The notes: a model not told the origin generated them from the letters alone. Shown: positions 1 through 12,168, counted from the stretch's first letter. The stretch: 64,000 nt of DNA from Xenopus tropicalis (GCF_000004195.4 NC_030680.2:138755545-138819544), one strand, 5' to 3'. Made by a program: numbers and translations.

Positions 1-180
1 ACCTGGGTTTTCATGCCGGCAGATCAATGGAGTGCCATAAGGAGCTACGCTCAGCTTGTCTGGGGGTTCTAACCAACCCTCTTAGCAGTACAGATCTGTA
101 CCCACAGTGTTGGACAGGAAGAGGTGGGGCCCCAACAGAGGACCTGAGCAAAGGGCCCAAACTTCTGGCTCCCCCCAGCT

Positions 181-455
181 AAGGGACCGCCATTCCTGCA
201 CACCCTGCTTCCAGCCAGCTAAGGGACCACCATTCCTGCACACCCTGCTTCCAGCCAGCTAAGGGACCACCATTCCTGCACACCCTGCTTCCAGCCAGCT
301 AAGGGACCACCATTCCTGCACACCCTGCTTCCAGCCAGCTAAGGGACCACCATTCCTGCACACCCTGCTTCCAGCCAGCTAAGGGACCACCATTCCTGCA
401 CACCCTGCTTCCAGCCAGCTAAGGGGCCGCCATTCCTGCACACCCCGATTCCCCT
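181..455. repeat. minisatellite, 40 bp x 7
   Basis: The 40-bp unit starts aagggaccaccattcctgca and continues caccctgcttccagccagct. Unit starts are at 181, 221, 261, 301, 341, 381 and 421. The inner five are nearly identical; the first and last carry ccgc for ccac, so variation is at the edges. Each unit includes a pyrimidine-rich run ending in ccag. Confidence 0.95.
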
Positions 456-900
456 GATGATTACCGCTGCTACCAGCACAGATAATTATCACAGTAGATT
501 ATTGCCCAACTCATTCTGGCTGCTCCACACAGCCTGCCCACGGCACAGGGACCCACTGGCCTTCTTTCACAGCTGTGCGATGCTGTCGGTAACACAATAT
601 ACAGTACAATATTAAATGCGCAATACAAGGCCAGTTAGCAGTTAATACAGTTTCACATTACACGGCAGCATAGAAACCAGTGTATCATAAAATGTTATCT
701 TACTTCTTCTAATGGTTTGATGATTAACACAATTACAAATCTCTGTGGCACACTGAGCATGTGCAGTGCCACTGACACTCCAAAGGTGGCCTAAAAGATC
801 CAAAATGGGGAGCTGATGTGGACGAATTTGAAGGCCTGGATCAATACTGCGTTTAGGTCAGGGGTTGTCCAGTGAGGTCCAGTCATATTCATTTGTAGGT
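456..900. other. no gene seen; interspersed-repeat fragment
   Basis: The stretch gagcatgtgcagtgccactg near 757 recurs with small changes at about 45745 (gagcatgggcagtgccactg), showing a dispersed repeat. The rest shows no reading frame or structure I can support. Confidence 0.5.
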
Positions 901-1719
901 TTAAAGAATAAGTAAACCTTTCTTTTTTAAAATCTCTAAAATTACTCTGTACATCCTCCAGAATAACATACCTTTCTCCCTGCATCCAGATTTATTTTGT
1001 TTCTCTATTACAGCCAGTTCAATAACAGTTCTTTTACTGACTTCCTTGTCTAGCATGAAGCTTCTCCCCACTTGCTTTTCAGGCACTTATTCTTCTTCCG
1101 TCTATGATGACCTAAAAGAGGTGCCTACTACACATGCCTGGTTGATTTTCATTGGAGCAGAGGAAGTGAACATGCCCAGTAGGCACCTCTTTGAGGTCTT
1201 AACACTCAGAGAGAGAAGGAGGGCTCAGAAAGCAAAAGAGGGCAGAGCTTCATGAAAAGAAAGTCAGTAAAAGAGCTGCAGATCAGCAGACAAGGAAGTC
1301 AGTAAAAGAGCTGCAGTTCTGCTGACAAGGAAGTCAGTAAAAGAGTTGCTGTTCTGCTGACAAGGAAGTCAGTTAAAGAGCTGCAGTTCAACAGACAAGG
1401 AAGTCAGTAAAAGAGCTGCAGTTCAGCAGACAAGGAAGTCAGTTAAAGAGCTGCAGTTCAGCAGACAAGGAAGTCAGTAAAAGAGCTGCAGTTCTGCTGA
1501 CAAGGAAGTCAGTTAAAGAGCTGCAGTTCAGCAGACAAGGAAGTCAGTAAAAGAGCTGCAGTTCAGCTGACAAGGAAGTCAGTAAAAGAGCTGCAGTTCA
1601 ACTGCTTGTAACAGAGAAACAAAATAAATCTGCATGCAGGGAGAGAAGTATGCTATTCTGGGGGCTGTACAGAGTAATTTTAGGGGATTTTATAATAAAA
1701 AGGCTTACTTGTTTTTTAA
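901..1719. mobile_element. T2-like MITE with internal minisatellite
   Basis: The element is bounded by TTAA on both sides. The left end is ttaaagaataagtaaacctt, and the reverse complement of the right end is ttaaaaaacaagtaagcctt. Inverted similarity continues inward through aaaattactctgtaca on both arms. The inner part has the facing blocks gaggtgcctac and gtaggcacctct (about 1120-1190). Relatives are at 50544-51033 and 27530-27685. Known Xenopus T2 MITEs begin TTAAAGGRR with TTAA target duplication; assignment to that group is by similarity. Confidence 0.8.
1258..1600. repeat. minisatellite, 35 bp x about 10, inside the MITE
   Basis: The unit is caaggaagtcagtaaaagag followed by ctgcagttcagcaga. 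Starts are spaced at exactly 35 bp (for example 1396 and 1431). The same sequence occurs once in the related element at 50544 (caaggaagtcagtgaaagag near 50890), so the array arose by expansion of a resident MITE segment. Confidence 0.9.
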
Positions 1720-2404
1720 ATTCTCTGAATTATTATTATTTGAATTATTTTTAAGTAGGAAGGAACAAATCGGACCTGAGTTATAGATTTCCATAAGGTA
1801 CTCACGTTAGCGGCTTCTCCAGTCGACTCCTTGGGGATCCAATCACCTCTCCGAGTGTGCAAAATGCCTGTCCCAGGAAATCCTAAAGAACAGCAGAGAC
1901 ATTTGGTTACTATTGTTTGTCATTATTTCTTATTAGGTCTTTGGCTTCCCTGTCTTGGAAGGCTAGGCTCGCCCTATGGAGTATATTTATTTACATTCAC
2001 TTTCCCACATCCCCTGTTAATTTGAGTTCTCGTTTAACTAGAGTACAAAAAACAATTCCTGTTAAGAAGAAAAAATAATTATATGTTAATTCTATAGCCA
2101 GGGCCACAGTTGCTACACAGTCACCCAAAGGTCCATGCCTAGGGTGGCAGGTCTAAAGAAAGGGACCATTGGGTGCCCCAGGGCACTGCTGGACACTTCC
2201 AGTGGCAGAGCTGAGAGAGATTATATTGCACCAATCGGTGAGGGTTGTGGGTGTTTGGAGGGTTAACAACCCCCAAGTCTGTCCATAAATTTCTGAAAGG
2301 GATATCATAGTACCACTTATACTATCAGTATAGATAGAGTATAGATAGAGTTTATATTCCTGTACTTAGACTATATAGAGTATAGTGGCCCATAAAGCCT
2401 ATAT
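1720..2404. other. no gene seen
   Basis: This is AT-rich sequence with no convincing exon or repeat boundary. Confidence 0.4.
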
Positions 2405-2985
2405 CCAAAGCAAAGCCCATATTAATTCACAATGCCCATATTAATTCACAATGCCCATCTTTATACACAATGCCCATATTTATACACAATGCCAATATTA
2501 ATACACAATGCCCATCTTTATACACAATGCCCATATTTATACACAATGCCCATATTTATACACAATGCCCATATTTATACACAATGCCGATATTAATACA
2601 CAATGCCCATATTAATACACAATGCCCATATTAATTCACAATGCCCATATTAATACACAATGCCCATATTAATACACAATGCCCATATTAATACACAATG
2701 CCCATATTAATACACAATGCCCATATTAATACACAATGCCCATATTTATACACAATGCCCATATTAATACACAATGCCCATATTAATACACAATGCCCAT
2801 ATTTATACATAATGCCCATATTAATACACAATGCCCATCTTTATACACAATGCCCATATTAATACACAATGCCCATATTTATACACAATGCCCATATTTA
2901 TACATAATGCCCATATTAATACACAATGCCCATATTTATACACAATGCCCATGTTAATACGCAATGCCCATATTTATACACAATA
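2405..2985. repeat. minisatellite, 20 bp x about 29
   Basis: The unit is acaatgcccatattaatac with variants atttatac, atctttatac and attaattc. A weakly open frame runs through it because ATG occurs in each unit; it is not a gene. Variants are interspersed rather than sorted. Confidence 0.95.
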
Positions 2986-2989
2986 TTGT

Positions 2990-4282
2990 AAAGAACAGAA
3001 ATATTACCAAGCCAGCACCGATTTGTACTTGTTCGTATTTGGTTATTTTTACTTTTAGTCATGAATAAATAACCCTAGAAATGCTCAAAATGCTCATTTA
3101 AAAACTCTTCTAAAAACCCTTTTATTAAGCCTCTTGTACCAAGGGAATAGCTGCCTTCTGCACATTTAACCACAGGTGACTCCATTTTTGCCCGTGAGTG
3201 TCAGCGGAAATGGGTATCACAGCGCTGGGTAATTGTAGACTTCAACAACTATTAGCTGCCCACAATTTGAAGGATGAAAGAGTAGAAATATTAGAGAAAA
3301 ATAAAAATATATTTTATTTCCATTTAGTGAATATCTCACAGCTCCGGGCACAAACAAGTGCAGAGGCCATCGTGTGTGTGACGGAAGCAAATGGTTAACA
3401 CGGGGTATTTGGAGGAGATGGGAAGGTCACTCTTGTTCTGAGTAATTGGGATATTTTGTCTGATTGCTATAAAATGGTTTCTTATATTGTACTCGAGGAA
3501 AAACCTATAATTTTACTGCAATTCTTGTTTCTGCCATTTGCCCTTTTTAGGAGCGCAGGTATGGGATCTATTATCTCTTATATACAAGCCGGAAGCCTAA
3601 ATTACGCCAATGCCTATTCCCATTGTGTCCCATTTAGACAAATAAGTCTTCAGTTGCTGTTTTACTTTTTATCTATAATATGATACAACTAGACTGGCAT
3701 AAACCTACTCTCAGTGGTATAACAATACGCCAGCATGCCCCCCGCAAAAAATCTTTGGAGGTGCCCACCGTGCACAATCTTTCCCTGGTCATAGAAGAAG
3801 CAGATCTAATACAGAGGCATCAACCTCTCCAGATGCTAAAGACAAGTAAAGGAAAGATCGCTGGGGGTGCAAGTACTAGGGCTCTCTCCAGTGCTTCTGG
3901 TTGCTTACTTCTTCCCCTCCAGCTGCCGCTCCTCATCTTCCAAAAACGCTCCAGCTGGGGTGCTTTTCTTTAAAAATGTAGATATTGTCCCACTCACAGA
4001 TATTGTACTGCAAATAAGTGTAGTGCTGAGCACCCAGATCGGTGCCCTTTTGTAGGAAAAGCAGAGCTACTAGAATGACTGGGGGTACCTAACAAATTGG
4101 CACCCCACTGATTCTATCTTCCCTTGGCCTTTAGACTGCTTGATATATGTCCTAGGCAGTCGTTTTTAGATGTTTTTCGTTTTAAAATTCAAGATTTGGT
4201 ACAGGCCCACCTGGCAGGTTCCAGTAATTTGGACACAGTGTTTTACCAGCCATAGTTTTCTCCCCAAATCTCATTCTGATTA
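2990..4282. other. no gene seen
   Basis: The short open frames here show no family I recognise and no flanking splice signals I trust. Near 3552 there is caggtatgggatctattatc, a decayed end of the CAGGTATGGG element family. The remainder is unassigned. Confidence 0.45.
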
Positions 4283-5081
4283 ACCTTTAAACTGGGCATG
4301 ACCATTGACCCTGTTAATTCAGCACGCTGCCTTGGGGTCATCTTTAACCAGTCCCTCTCCTTCTCTAACCATATTAATAACGCTGCCAAAACCTGCCGCT
4401 TTTTCCTCCGCAACATTGCCAAGATACACCCCTTTCTTTCGCAAGTAACAACTAAGAAACTAATCCATGCCCTTATCCTTTCCCTCTTAGATTACTGCAA
4501 TCTCCTCGTAGCTTACAAAATCCTTCTGCTAACATTCAAAGCCCTTCACTGCTCTGCTCCTCACTACATTTCTTCACTGGTCACTCTGCACGTTCCTGGT
4601 CGTCTCCTCCGCTCCTCTCAGAGCCTCCGTCTTCTTACACCATCCACACCCATTGGGCTTTCTCGTCTTAAACCTTTCTATCTCGCTGCTCCTTCCCTCT
4701 GGAACTCTATCCCTGAATCCCTTCGTAGGGAACACTCATCCACTCTCTTTAAGATAAAGCTCAGCTGTTACATTCTGGAGAACTAAAACATTATTTTGCC
4801 CAGTCCTGCGCTTAAGGGCAAATGCCCATACCTGGTGCCTCTTACCTTCCAATTCGTGCCTGTATGTTACCCAACCACTTAGATTGTAAGCTCTACGGGG
4901 CAGGGACCTCCTTCCTACTGTGTCTCATACCACATGGCACTTACTCCCTGTGTATTTATACTTTTATCTTTATTTATTGTATTTATTATAACACTTGTCC
5001 TCCCTGTGTGTAATTGTGTATATTGTACAGCGCTGCGTATCCTTGTGGCGCTTTATAAATAAAGTTATACATACATACATC
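4283..5081 (+). mobile_element. LINE 3' end, L2/CR1-type, with partial reverse-transcriptase ORF
   Basis: The open frame at 4298-4786 encodes the C-terminal part of a non-LTR reverse transcriptase: LGVIFNQSLSFSNHI, then LRNIAKIHPFLSQ, LLDYCNLL, YKILLLTFKALH, and a tail with APSLWNSIPESLRR. It ends at a stop at 4784-4786. Between LLDYCNLL and the YKILLLTFKAL motif, L2/CR1 proteins normally have several tens of residues (the NAAARLV and HWLPV region). Here they are missing in frame, so an internal deletion is likely. The 3' UTR has attgtaagctctacggggca and a tail ending ggcgctttataaataaag followed by (taca)n at about 5063-5081. The 5' end is truncated. It is a dead fragment. Confidence 0.85.
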
Positions 5082-5618
5082 TATAGGGAAAAACTGTCCT
5101 TCTCCCTACATTTCACCCTAAATGGCCTCACTCTGGCCTTCCCCGAAGCCATAGCTCTGCACCAGCTCCCGGAGGGCTGCCTGACAGTTGGGGAAGCACT
5201 GCCTTGAGGCACAGTGTTCCACATAACCTAGATTCCAAGCATTCTATATAAAATACCCAATATCTGTAATATATTTTGCTAATGGTACAAAATGCATATT
5301 GTGATCATACACAATATAAGGCGAAGGGCGAAGAGAGACGGGGAGATTAGTCGCCACAATTTTTATGAAAACTAGTAGTGGCAACTAATAACCCAATGGT
5401 GGCGCCTCTGTTCTCAAACCAGCAAGTTGCTGCATGCAAAGGTACCCGCTCTGGTACAAGTCGCAGTTACTCTATCGGTGCCGATCATGTGGTGTGACTA
5501 GATTTTAAAATCTCGGTGATTAATTATTTTTATTTTGCCCCTTTTGGATACATTATATATAAAACAGGACATAAGTAAGCTGGGTATCCTATTATAAGCC
5601 ATCATTATAGCCATGATG
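5082..5618. other. no gene seen
   Basis: A stretch near 5345 (gagattagtcgccacaattt, with a facing agtggcaactaat) looks like a small decayed foldback repeat. Nothing else can be supported. Confidence 0.4.
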
Positions 5619-5626
5619 ATACCAGA

Positions 5627-5883
5627 TTAGGGTTGCCACCTGGTTTTGACCCAGACAGCCCAGTTTTCAGAAGGGCTGTCCGGTCCAAAACTTCCTGCCC
5701 AGTTTTCCAAATTAGAAAAACCAGACAGGACTCACAGTGATTGTCCAATTGGTGATCACCATGTCATAACCCTGTGACGTTACCTTCCCAACCCATGATA
5801 TCGGTGACCAGCCCTCTCCTCCCCTTGTGATATCACCACCCACTCCTTACCTGGAGACAGATTTTGGCACAAGTGGGAACCCT
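5627..5883. mobile_element. hAT-like MITE, AGGGTTGCCACC family
   Basis: It starts ttagggttgccacctgg and ends gtgggaaccct. The flanks are ataccaga (5619-5626) and atactgga (5884-5891), an 8-bp target duplication matching at 6 of 8 bases. The left end has two extra bases before AGGGTT, as in the copies at 23926 and 46521. Confidence 0.65.
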
Positions 5884-5939
5884 ATACTGGATCAAATATG
5901 CAACTGGTTTTAAAGCAGTGAAGCAGCATCCCTATAGGC

Positions 5940-6244
5940 CAGGGATCCCAACCTTTCTTACTCGTGAGCCACAGTCAAATGTAAAAAGACTTGGAGAGCA
6001 ACACAAGCACCATAAAAGTTCATGGAGGAGCCAAATAAGGGCTGTGATTGGCTATTAGGGGCCTCTATGCACCCTATCAGCTTACAGGGGCTTTATTTGG
6101 TAGGAAATCTTGTTTTTATTCAACCAAAACTTGCCACCAAGTCAGGAATTCAAAAATAACTCCCTGGTTTGGGGGCACTGGGAGCAACACCCAAGGGGTT
6201 GGGGAGCAGCATGTTGCCCCCGAGCCACTGGTTGGGGATCACTG
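5940..6244. mobile_element. hAT-like MITE with CAGGGATCCCAACC ends
   Basis: The left end is cagggatcccaacctttctt and the right end is ggttggggatcactg. The target duplication is ctataggc (5932-5939) / gtataggc (6245-6252), 7 of 8. A partial relative lies at about 61636-61750 (gaggagccgcacaagcatga). Nonautonomous; no transposase. Confidence 0.8.
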
Positions 6245-6259
6245 GTATAGGCATATAGG

Positions 6260-7510
6260 ACAGTGGTAGAGGGACAAAAGGGTTACCCTTCCCCACAGTC
6301 CAGACCAGGCCTCCGAGGGTGCACTATAGAGTCTGACTTAAGGGCTCACTCTTACAACAATTAGATGTAGAGAGTGCTAAATGCTGATGGGAATTATTCT
6401 TGGCTGGGACCTTCTAAAACTGAGTGATCCTCTGGTACTAGAAACCAACCTTAGATCTAGGTAAGATCCCTTGGTGGGAGGGCATACAGTGACCCCTACA
6501 GGAATTCCTTGTCCACCCTGAGGTCTTCAGATCAGAGAAACATGGCAATAAAGCAAGTTATATACAGGTAGGTACCAGTTTTCAGACTGTATATGCTGGC
6601 CAGATGATCCTGCCCGGTGTTTATGCACCATTGATATAGCTTGGTCCCGTGGGCCGATCAGTTGGATACCACTGACAAGATGGTGGTTGGAAATTATGCC
6701 CTAAACCCAATTCAACCTTCAATTATGGGTAACTGTCATGAATGTAAATGATAATATACTGTGGGTGACAGCAAAATAAATTAACATTTCTATGACCTCA
6801 TTTTATTTTCGGATGCGAGAATCTTTTTAAATTAGGAAAACCAGCTGTCCCTTGTTTTGGAAGCTCTGTTATGAACTGGAGCCAGATGAAGAAAACTCCC
6901 TTATTTAAATAACAAGCAGTCGCTTGAGAACAATTAGCTTTACCATGAGCAAACTCTGTCAGGGTAGACGAGCCATAAATAGAAACCCGAAAATTACAGC
7001 GAATGCAAATAAATAAAAAAAAAACGCTCCGGCTGTGATGTTTCTAAAGATCTTGATTTACACGGAATCAGTCAGTCGATTTATATCTCTCGGCGATGAA
7101 CAATTCATTTGTGGAATCAGAAAATAGCCCATCAGGCTGCCGCTGGGGCCCCTGAGGTTCGGCCTCCTGGGATTCGGGTCGTCCTGCGGTTTTAGATGAA
7201 TAGTTGCGGCTTATGATTTCAAATTAGGAATCAACTCTCGGGGGAGGCAGCTCGCTAATTGTTTTGCAAATAAAAGGGAGGTGCGTTTATAGAATTTTAG
7301 AAAACGTTATGTTATTTAACTGTGAAATAACTGCAAAATGAGAAGCCTCAATTGCCTCTCTCAGTGGCCAATCTATCACCTCGCTGGCTCGCCAATTTAT
7401 TAGCACTCATATAGGCTCAAATCATGTAAAGGGATAATAATACAAGATTTTTTACTGTAAATAAGCGACACCATCCAAATCAGCTAGCCATTTATTGCTT
7501 TTTTATAATC
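6260..7510. other. apparently single-copy intron DNA, candidate noncoding element 6790-7440
   Basis: No exon was found. The part from about 6790 to 7440 lacks the repeat families seen elsewhere. It is rich in ATTA/TAAT words and short GC-rich blocks (for example ggcctcctgggattcgggtc near 7160). This composition resembles conserved noncoding elements, but conservation cannot be judged from one sequence. Confidence 0.35.
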
Positions 7511-8097
7511 TACCATTAAAGGACATGTAAACCCTCCACAAATACATTGAATCAGTAAACAGCCTGAAATCTTTAAACACCTGCCACTCTGGCTGTTAAA
7601 AGGTTAATATTAAGGCTGCAGCATCCCCTTAATCACATAGGATTGCTTCTCCTTCTCTGACCCACTCAGTCCCTCCCTTAGGAAAAGACTTTGGCTCTTG
7701 GCTACTGAGCATGCTCAGTTCTTCTCAACTTATGTTACTAAACACACCCTCCAGTCTAGCAGCCAATGAAGAGTTAACATTGCTGGTTTCCATAGAAACT
7801 CTGCTCTAGCTGTCTGCTCCTATTTTTTCTTCTAACCCCCTCGCTTGAGCTCAGCTTAACCATTATAGTATTCAATCTAAGCAGGAGTTTATATCAAAGT
7901 ACGTTCTGCCTGTGTAAGCCTGCATTCTTCATTGCTGTTTGTAGATGTAGATGTAAATGTAAATGTTACTGATGAAGAGGGAAAAATGTCCGCTGGGTGA
8001 AAGCTGCTATTTGTTTTAGGAATATATGATTGTGCTGGCTAATGAGGGGGTATATGCAGTTCAAATGATGCTGTCTGGGTGGGGGAGATGCCTAGCT

Positions 8098-8765
8098 CAG
8101 TGTTTTTCAACCTTTTTTGGGCAAAGGCACACTTGTTTCATGAAAAAAATCACGAGGCACACCACCATTAGAAAATGTTAAAAAATTTAACTCTGTGCCC
8201 AGCAGCAGTGCCCCCCTAGTACATTGGTGCCAAGAGCAGTGCCCCCCTAGTACACTGGTGCCAAGAGCAGTGCCCCCCTAGTACATTGGTGCCCAGCAGC
8301 AGTGCCCCCCTAGTACATTGGTGCCAAGAGCAGTGCCCCCCTAGTACATTGGTGCCCAGCAGCAGTGCCCCCCGGTACATTGGTGCCAAGAGCCAGCCCC
8401 CCTAGTACATTGGTGCCCAGCAGCAGTGCCCCCATAAGTCAGTGTGCCCCGTGGCCCCCCCTATTAATTGGTGCCCAGCAGCATTTTACTTCTGCTCTTC
8501 GGCGGCTTCAGCAGCATCTTCCCCTCACGCGCGCCGCCTCTGCACTTCTGCCTACACGCGACCGCACACAGGCCCTTTTATAACGTTGCGCCCCGTGCGT
8601 ACTGACGTCACCCGTACACACGGGGCGCAACCAATGACAGGGCCCGGATTTTATTAAAGGCCCGAGCTACTAAGAAAAACTGTAGCATCGCCGGGCCCCC
8701 TTTGAAAGTAAAAATTGGGGCCCTGCCTACGGCACACCAGGCGGAACAGCGGTTGAAAAACGCTG
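8098..8765. mobile_element. hAT-like MITE with CAGTGTTTTTCAACC ends, nested in the T2 MITE
   Basis: The left end is cagtgtttttcaacc and the right end is ggttgaaaaacgctg. A perfect 8-bp target duplication gcctagct flanks it at 8090-8097 and 8766-8773. It contains a minisatellite (8190-8475) and a CpG-rich stretch (8525-8645). Confidence 0.93.
8190..8475. repeat. minisatellite, 31-32 bp x about 9, inside the hAT element
   Basis: The unit is agtgcccccctagtacattg followed by gtgccaagagc or gtgcccagcagc. The two spacer variants alternate irregularly, and unit length varies by one base. Confidence 0.88.
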
Positions 8766-8815
8766 GCCTAGCTAATACAAATGGTAGAATAATGTAGGGT
8801 TTACATGTCTTTTAA

Positions 8816-9170
8816 GCTAAAACTGGGGGCTTTCCAACTGTCTGAAAAGCATCCATGATCCCTTTCCATGGCTCCTATAGTAGAAAAAGAAACTGTGGAC
8901 AGAACTGGTTTGTTACCAACAGGGAGTTTATTTGTCCAAATATGGAGTAGCCTCAGTCTCCCTGGTTGCCCTGTTTAGCTCAAGAAATAACAAATGCCAT
9001 AGATTAAAACAATAGGCTAAAAGAATATTCAGCACAAGCCCTATTCATTGCATTGACATTGAACAGGGGTTATACTGCATTAAGGTCACAACATGACTGG
9101 AAGTCTATTATGGCAGGGGTATGCAGAATAGAGTGGCCTAGCTGCTGTGTTTACGGATAAGCAAGGCCAC
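8816..9170. other. no gene seen
   Basis: No exon or repeat boundary is recognised. Confidence 0.4.
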
Positions 9171-9171
9171 T

Positions 9172-9531
9172 ATAGTATATAAGTATAATATAATATAGTA
9201 TAGTATAGTATATAAGTATAGTATAGTATATAACTATAGTATAATATATAGGTATAGTATAGTAAATAAGTATAGTATAGTATATAAGTAAAGTATAATA
9301 TATAGGTATAGTATAGTATATAAGTATAATATAGTATATAAGTATAGTATAAGTATAATATATATAAGTATAGTATAACATATAATATAGTATAGTATAT
9401 AAGTATAGTATATAAGTATAGTATAAGTATAATATATATACAGTAAGTGTAGTATAATATATAATATAGTATAGTATAAAAGTATAGTATAGTATATACA
9501 GTAATATAGTATAATATAATATATAAGTATA
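9172..9531. repeat. AT-rich simple repeat (tatagtataag)n
   Basis: This is an irregular run of tatag, tataag and tataatata words. The long tyrosine/isoleucine-rich minus-strand frames across it are artefacts of low complexity. Confidence 0.93.
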
Positions 9532-11490
9532 TACAACTTTCTTTCTGGATATACTAAATCAAAGCACTTAAAAAATGCTAGTTTGCCTTTAAGAGGAATG
9601 GTTCTGTGAAGGTATGTTGGCAATGGAACAAGTTAAACTCTTATCCAATCAATATTCTGACTATTTAGTAGCCAAGGAAGATGTTCTTGGCCTCCTCAAA
9701 TGTCCCCCTGACCTCCCCTCTAATCCTCGTCTCAGCTTGAGAAATGCTGCTGCCACACACTGCTGGGTGATTAAGGCCTGAGGCTAACGGCACACGTGGC
9801 AAAAAATAGAAAATAATATATAATTCTAGGGGCTCTTAGTTGAGGCGGACATCTTCCCACGTGTACATGTCCATTTAGCTCATTTCCTTATGCTGTCTGC
9901 TTGGAATTGTTGGTAAATCCAGTCAGCTACTGATCAGTTCTGTAACCCCCACCGGGCAGAGCAGACTCCTTTTAGTCTCTACCCATTCTCTTGGCCACTT
10001 CTGTTGGCCAGAGATGACGAGATCTAGATCTTGGAGAATAAAGATCTTGGAGATCTTAGAGAATAAACTGGGGGTCTCACAATGCATATCAATGAGTCGA
10101 ACTGGAAGGAGCAGGGCCCACCGGGACTGCCTCAGGGCCCCTGCACCCCCAGTGACCCTTGCTGCCTTCACACCCCACTGCAGGTGCCCCCAACACAGAT
10201 GGGGCACAGATCTTCCCTGCTAAAGGGCTGTGGGTGCCTTGGGCTGGTACAGAAGCTTAAAACATAACATACAACTTGTCTGCCCTACTTCTTTAGTTAG
10301 GCTTTAGTTCTCTTCTAAGGTCAGAATCAGACCTGAAAGAGTCTATGGAAGAGGAAAGCAGAAAAGCAAGGCCTTGTTACTGAACAGCCTTTCAAACGCA
10401 AAAAACAGCTTCAGTTTCTGTTCATGTTAAACCCTACTACTGCACTTAAATAAAAACAAGTGGCAAAGTACAGGGATGTCCTATCGGAGGCCCTCCAGGT
10501 CCAGCTGATATTCAGCAGCTACTCCAGCAGCAGACAAAAGCCTAAGGATAACGTTACATGCCGGCAGGCAAACTGCCAACAACACCCATGCCACTTGTCT
10601 TAATAGCAAGCTTAATTGCAAGCACTTGTCAAAGTTGGTATAAGTGGGTTTTTATCCCAAAAATGCACTTTTTAACCATTTTAGGCCTAAAACTGCCTAT
10701 TGCACATCTAGTGAGACCAGCAGGTGCCATTAAATTCAGTTACAGAAAACTGTCAGTTTTCAGGCCGGAAAGGTGATAGATCAACAACACTTGGGGGGCT
10801 GCAAAACCCAACAACATGCTCATTTTAGTAACAATAACCATGTAAATAGAGAAACCTAATTCTGCGTGCCTAAGTTGAATGACACCCTGGTTCATGTACA
10901 AGTGATGTAGCGCTAGCGGCTGGCAGCAATATTTATTTGATTTAGATTTTTTTTTTCTTTGCCCAAAAGCAGCATTAATAATCCCTGATTATAGCAGCAG
11001 CAAGATCCGGACTTCCTACGCTCCCTGGGGCTGAACTAAATATAGCCGAAAATCAATGAGGAAGGGCCCTTTTCTCTTGCACTCCTGCAATCTCCAGCTA
11101 ACTATGCCAAAAACTCCCACCGCTATCCCCCTATAGAGCCAGAGAAACAGCCCTGGGTGCCCCAATGTGTCGGCAACAGTGGAACGTTTCCATGCAGTGC
11201 TAAGCATTTTCAATTTAGTAGAAAAGAAATGACTAGAGCTGATTAAAATGAAAACATGGGAAAATCTCTGGGTGAGAACTGGGGAGACTGGTCCTTTGTT
11301 CCCATAGAGAACCCTGAAAGTCCAGTCAGTTAGGGTGATAGCTGGGCTAATACGCATGTCCTACGTATTCTGTGACTGGACCTTCAAGGAAGCACTGGAT
11401 GAAGGTTGAACCTTCAAGTGGGGTTTGAACTGATGTGGGGGCACCACAACATTATTCAACATCTGCTTTTAAATATTTTAGGGTAAAATT
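9532..11490. other. no gene seen
   Basis: There is a small duplication of agatcttggagaataa at about 10020-10066. Several short open frames overlap on both strands without recognisable domains. No splice-supported exon was found. Confidence 0.4.
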
Positions 11491-11496
11491 CTAGTA

Positions 11497-11995
11497 CAGG
11501 CATGGGACCTGTTATCCAGAATGCTTGGGACCTGGGGTTTTCCGGATAAGGAAAATGAAATAAACCCAATAGGGCTGTTCTGCCCCCAATAAGGGGTAAT
11601 TATATCTTAGTTGGGATCAAGTACAGGTACTGTTTTATTATTACAGAGAAAAGGGAATCATTTAACCATGAAATAAACCCAATAGGGCTGTTCTGCCCCC
11701 AATAAGGGGTAATTATATCTTAGTTGGGATCAAGTACAGGTACTGTTTTATTATTACAGAGAAAAGGGAATCATTTAACCATTAAATAAACCCAATAGGG
11801 CTGTTCTGCCCCAATAAGGGGTAATTATATCTTAGTTGGGATCAAGTACAGGTACTGTTTTATTATTACAGAGAAAAAGGAAATCACTTTTAAAAATTTG
11901 AATTATTTGCTTATAATAGAGTCTATGGGAGATGACCTTTCCGTAATTCGGAACTTTCTGGATAACAGGTTTCCGAATAAGGTATCCCATACCTG
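11497..11995 (+). mobile_element. CAGGTATGGG-family MITE with 113-bp array (about 2.8 units)
   Basis: The left end is caggcatgggacctgttatc and the right end is ggtatcccatacctg, with TA on both sides (11495-11496, 11996-11997). Inner units start aataaacccaatagggctgt, with ccc marks at 11565, 11678 and 11791. Plus orientation here means the unit reads aataaaccc. The TA duplication suggests a Tc1/mariner-like target choice; I do not assign the superfamily. Confidence 0.88.
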
Positions 11996-12168
11996 TATAT
12001 AAAAAACTGTGGCTCGTCATTATAAAAAAACTGGGGCACGTCATTATACTGGCTGACCTTCTAAATATACCAGTCCAAAATGTGGCACATTATACAGCTA
12101 CAATCCCAAGCACTGATTTACAAAGATACATTTGCGCACACTGCCAGCTATCAGTATGCATGCCAATA

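Larger units (their letters stand above)
7516..8815. mobile_element. T2-like MITE hosting a hAT insertion
   Basis: The left end is ttaaaggacatgtaaaccct; the reverse complement of the right end is ttaaaagacatgtaaaccct, matching at 19 of 20. Both termini are TTAA. The element is interrupted by the hAT copy at 8098-8765. Confidence 0.85.

Noticed and set aside
2405..2985. CRISPR-like regular repeat spacing
   Set aside because: These are head-to-tail 20-bp units without unique spacers, in animal DNA.
3198..3398. Possible small protein (66 codons)
   Set aside because: No recognisable family, and no splice or promoter support.
9151..9623. Minus-strand frames rich in Tyr and Ile
   Set aside because: They are translations of an AT-rich simple repeat.
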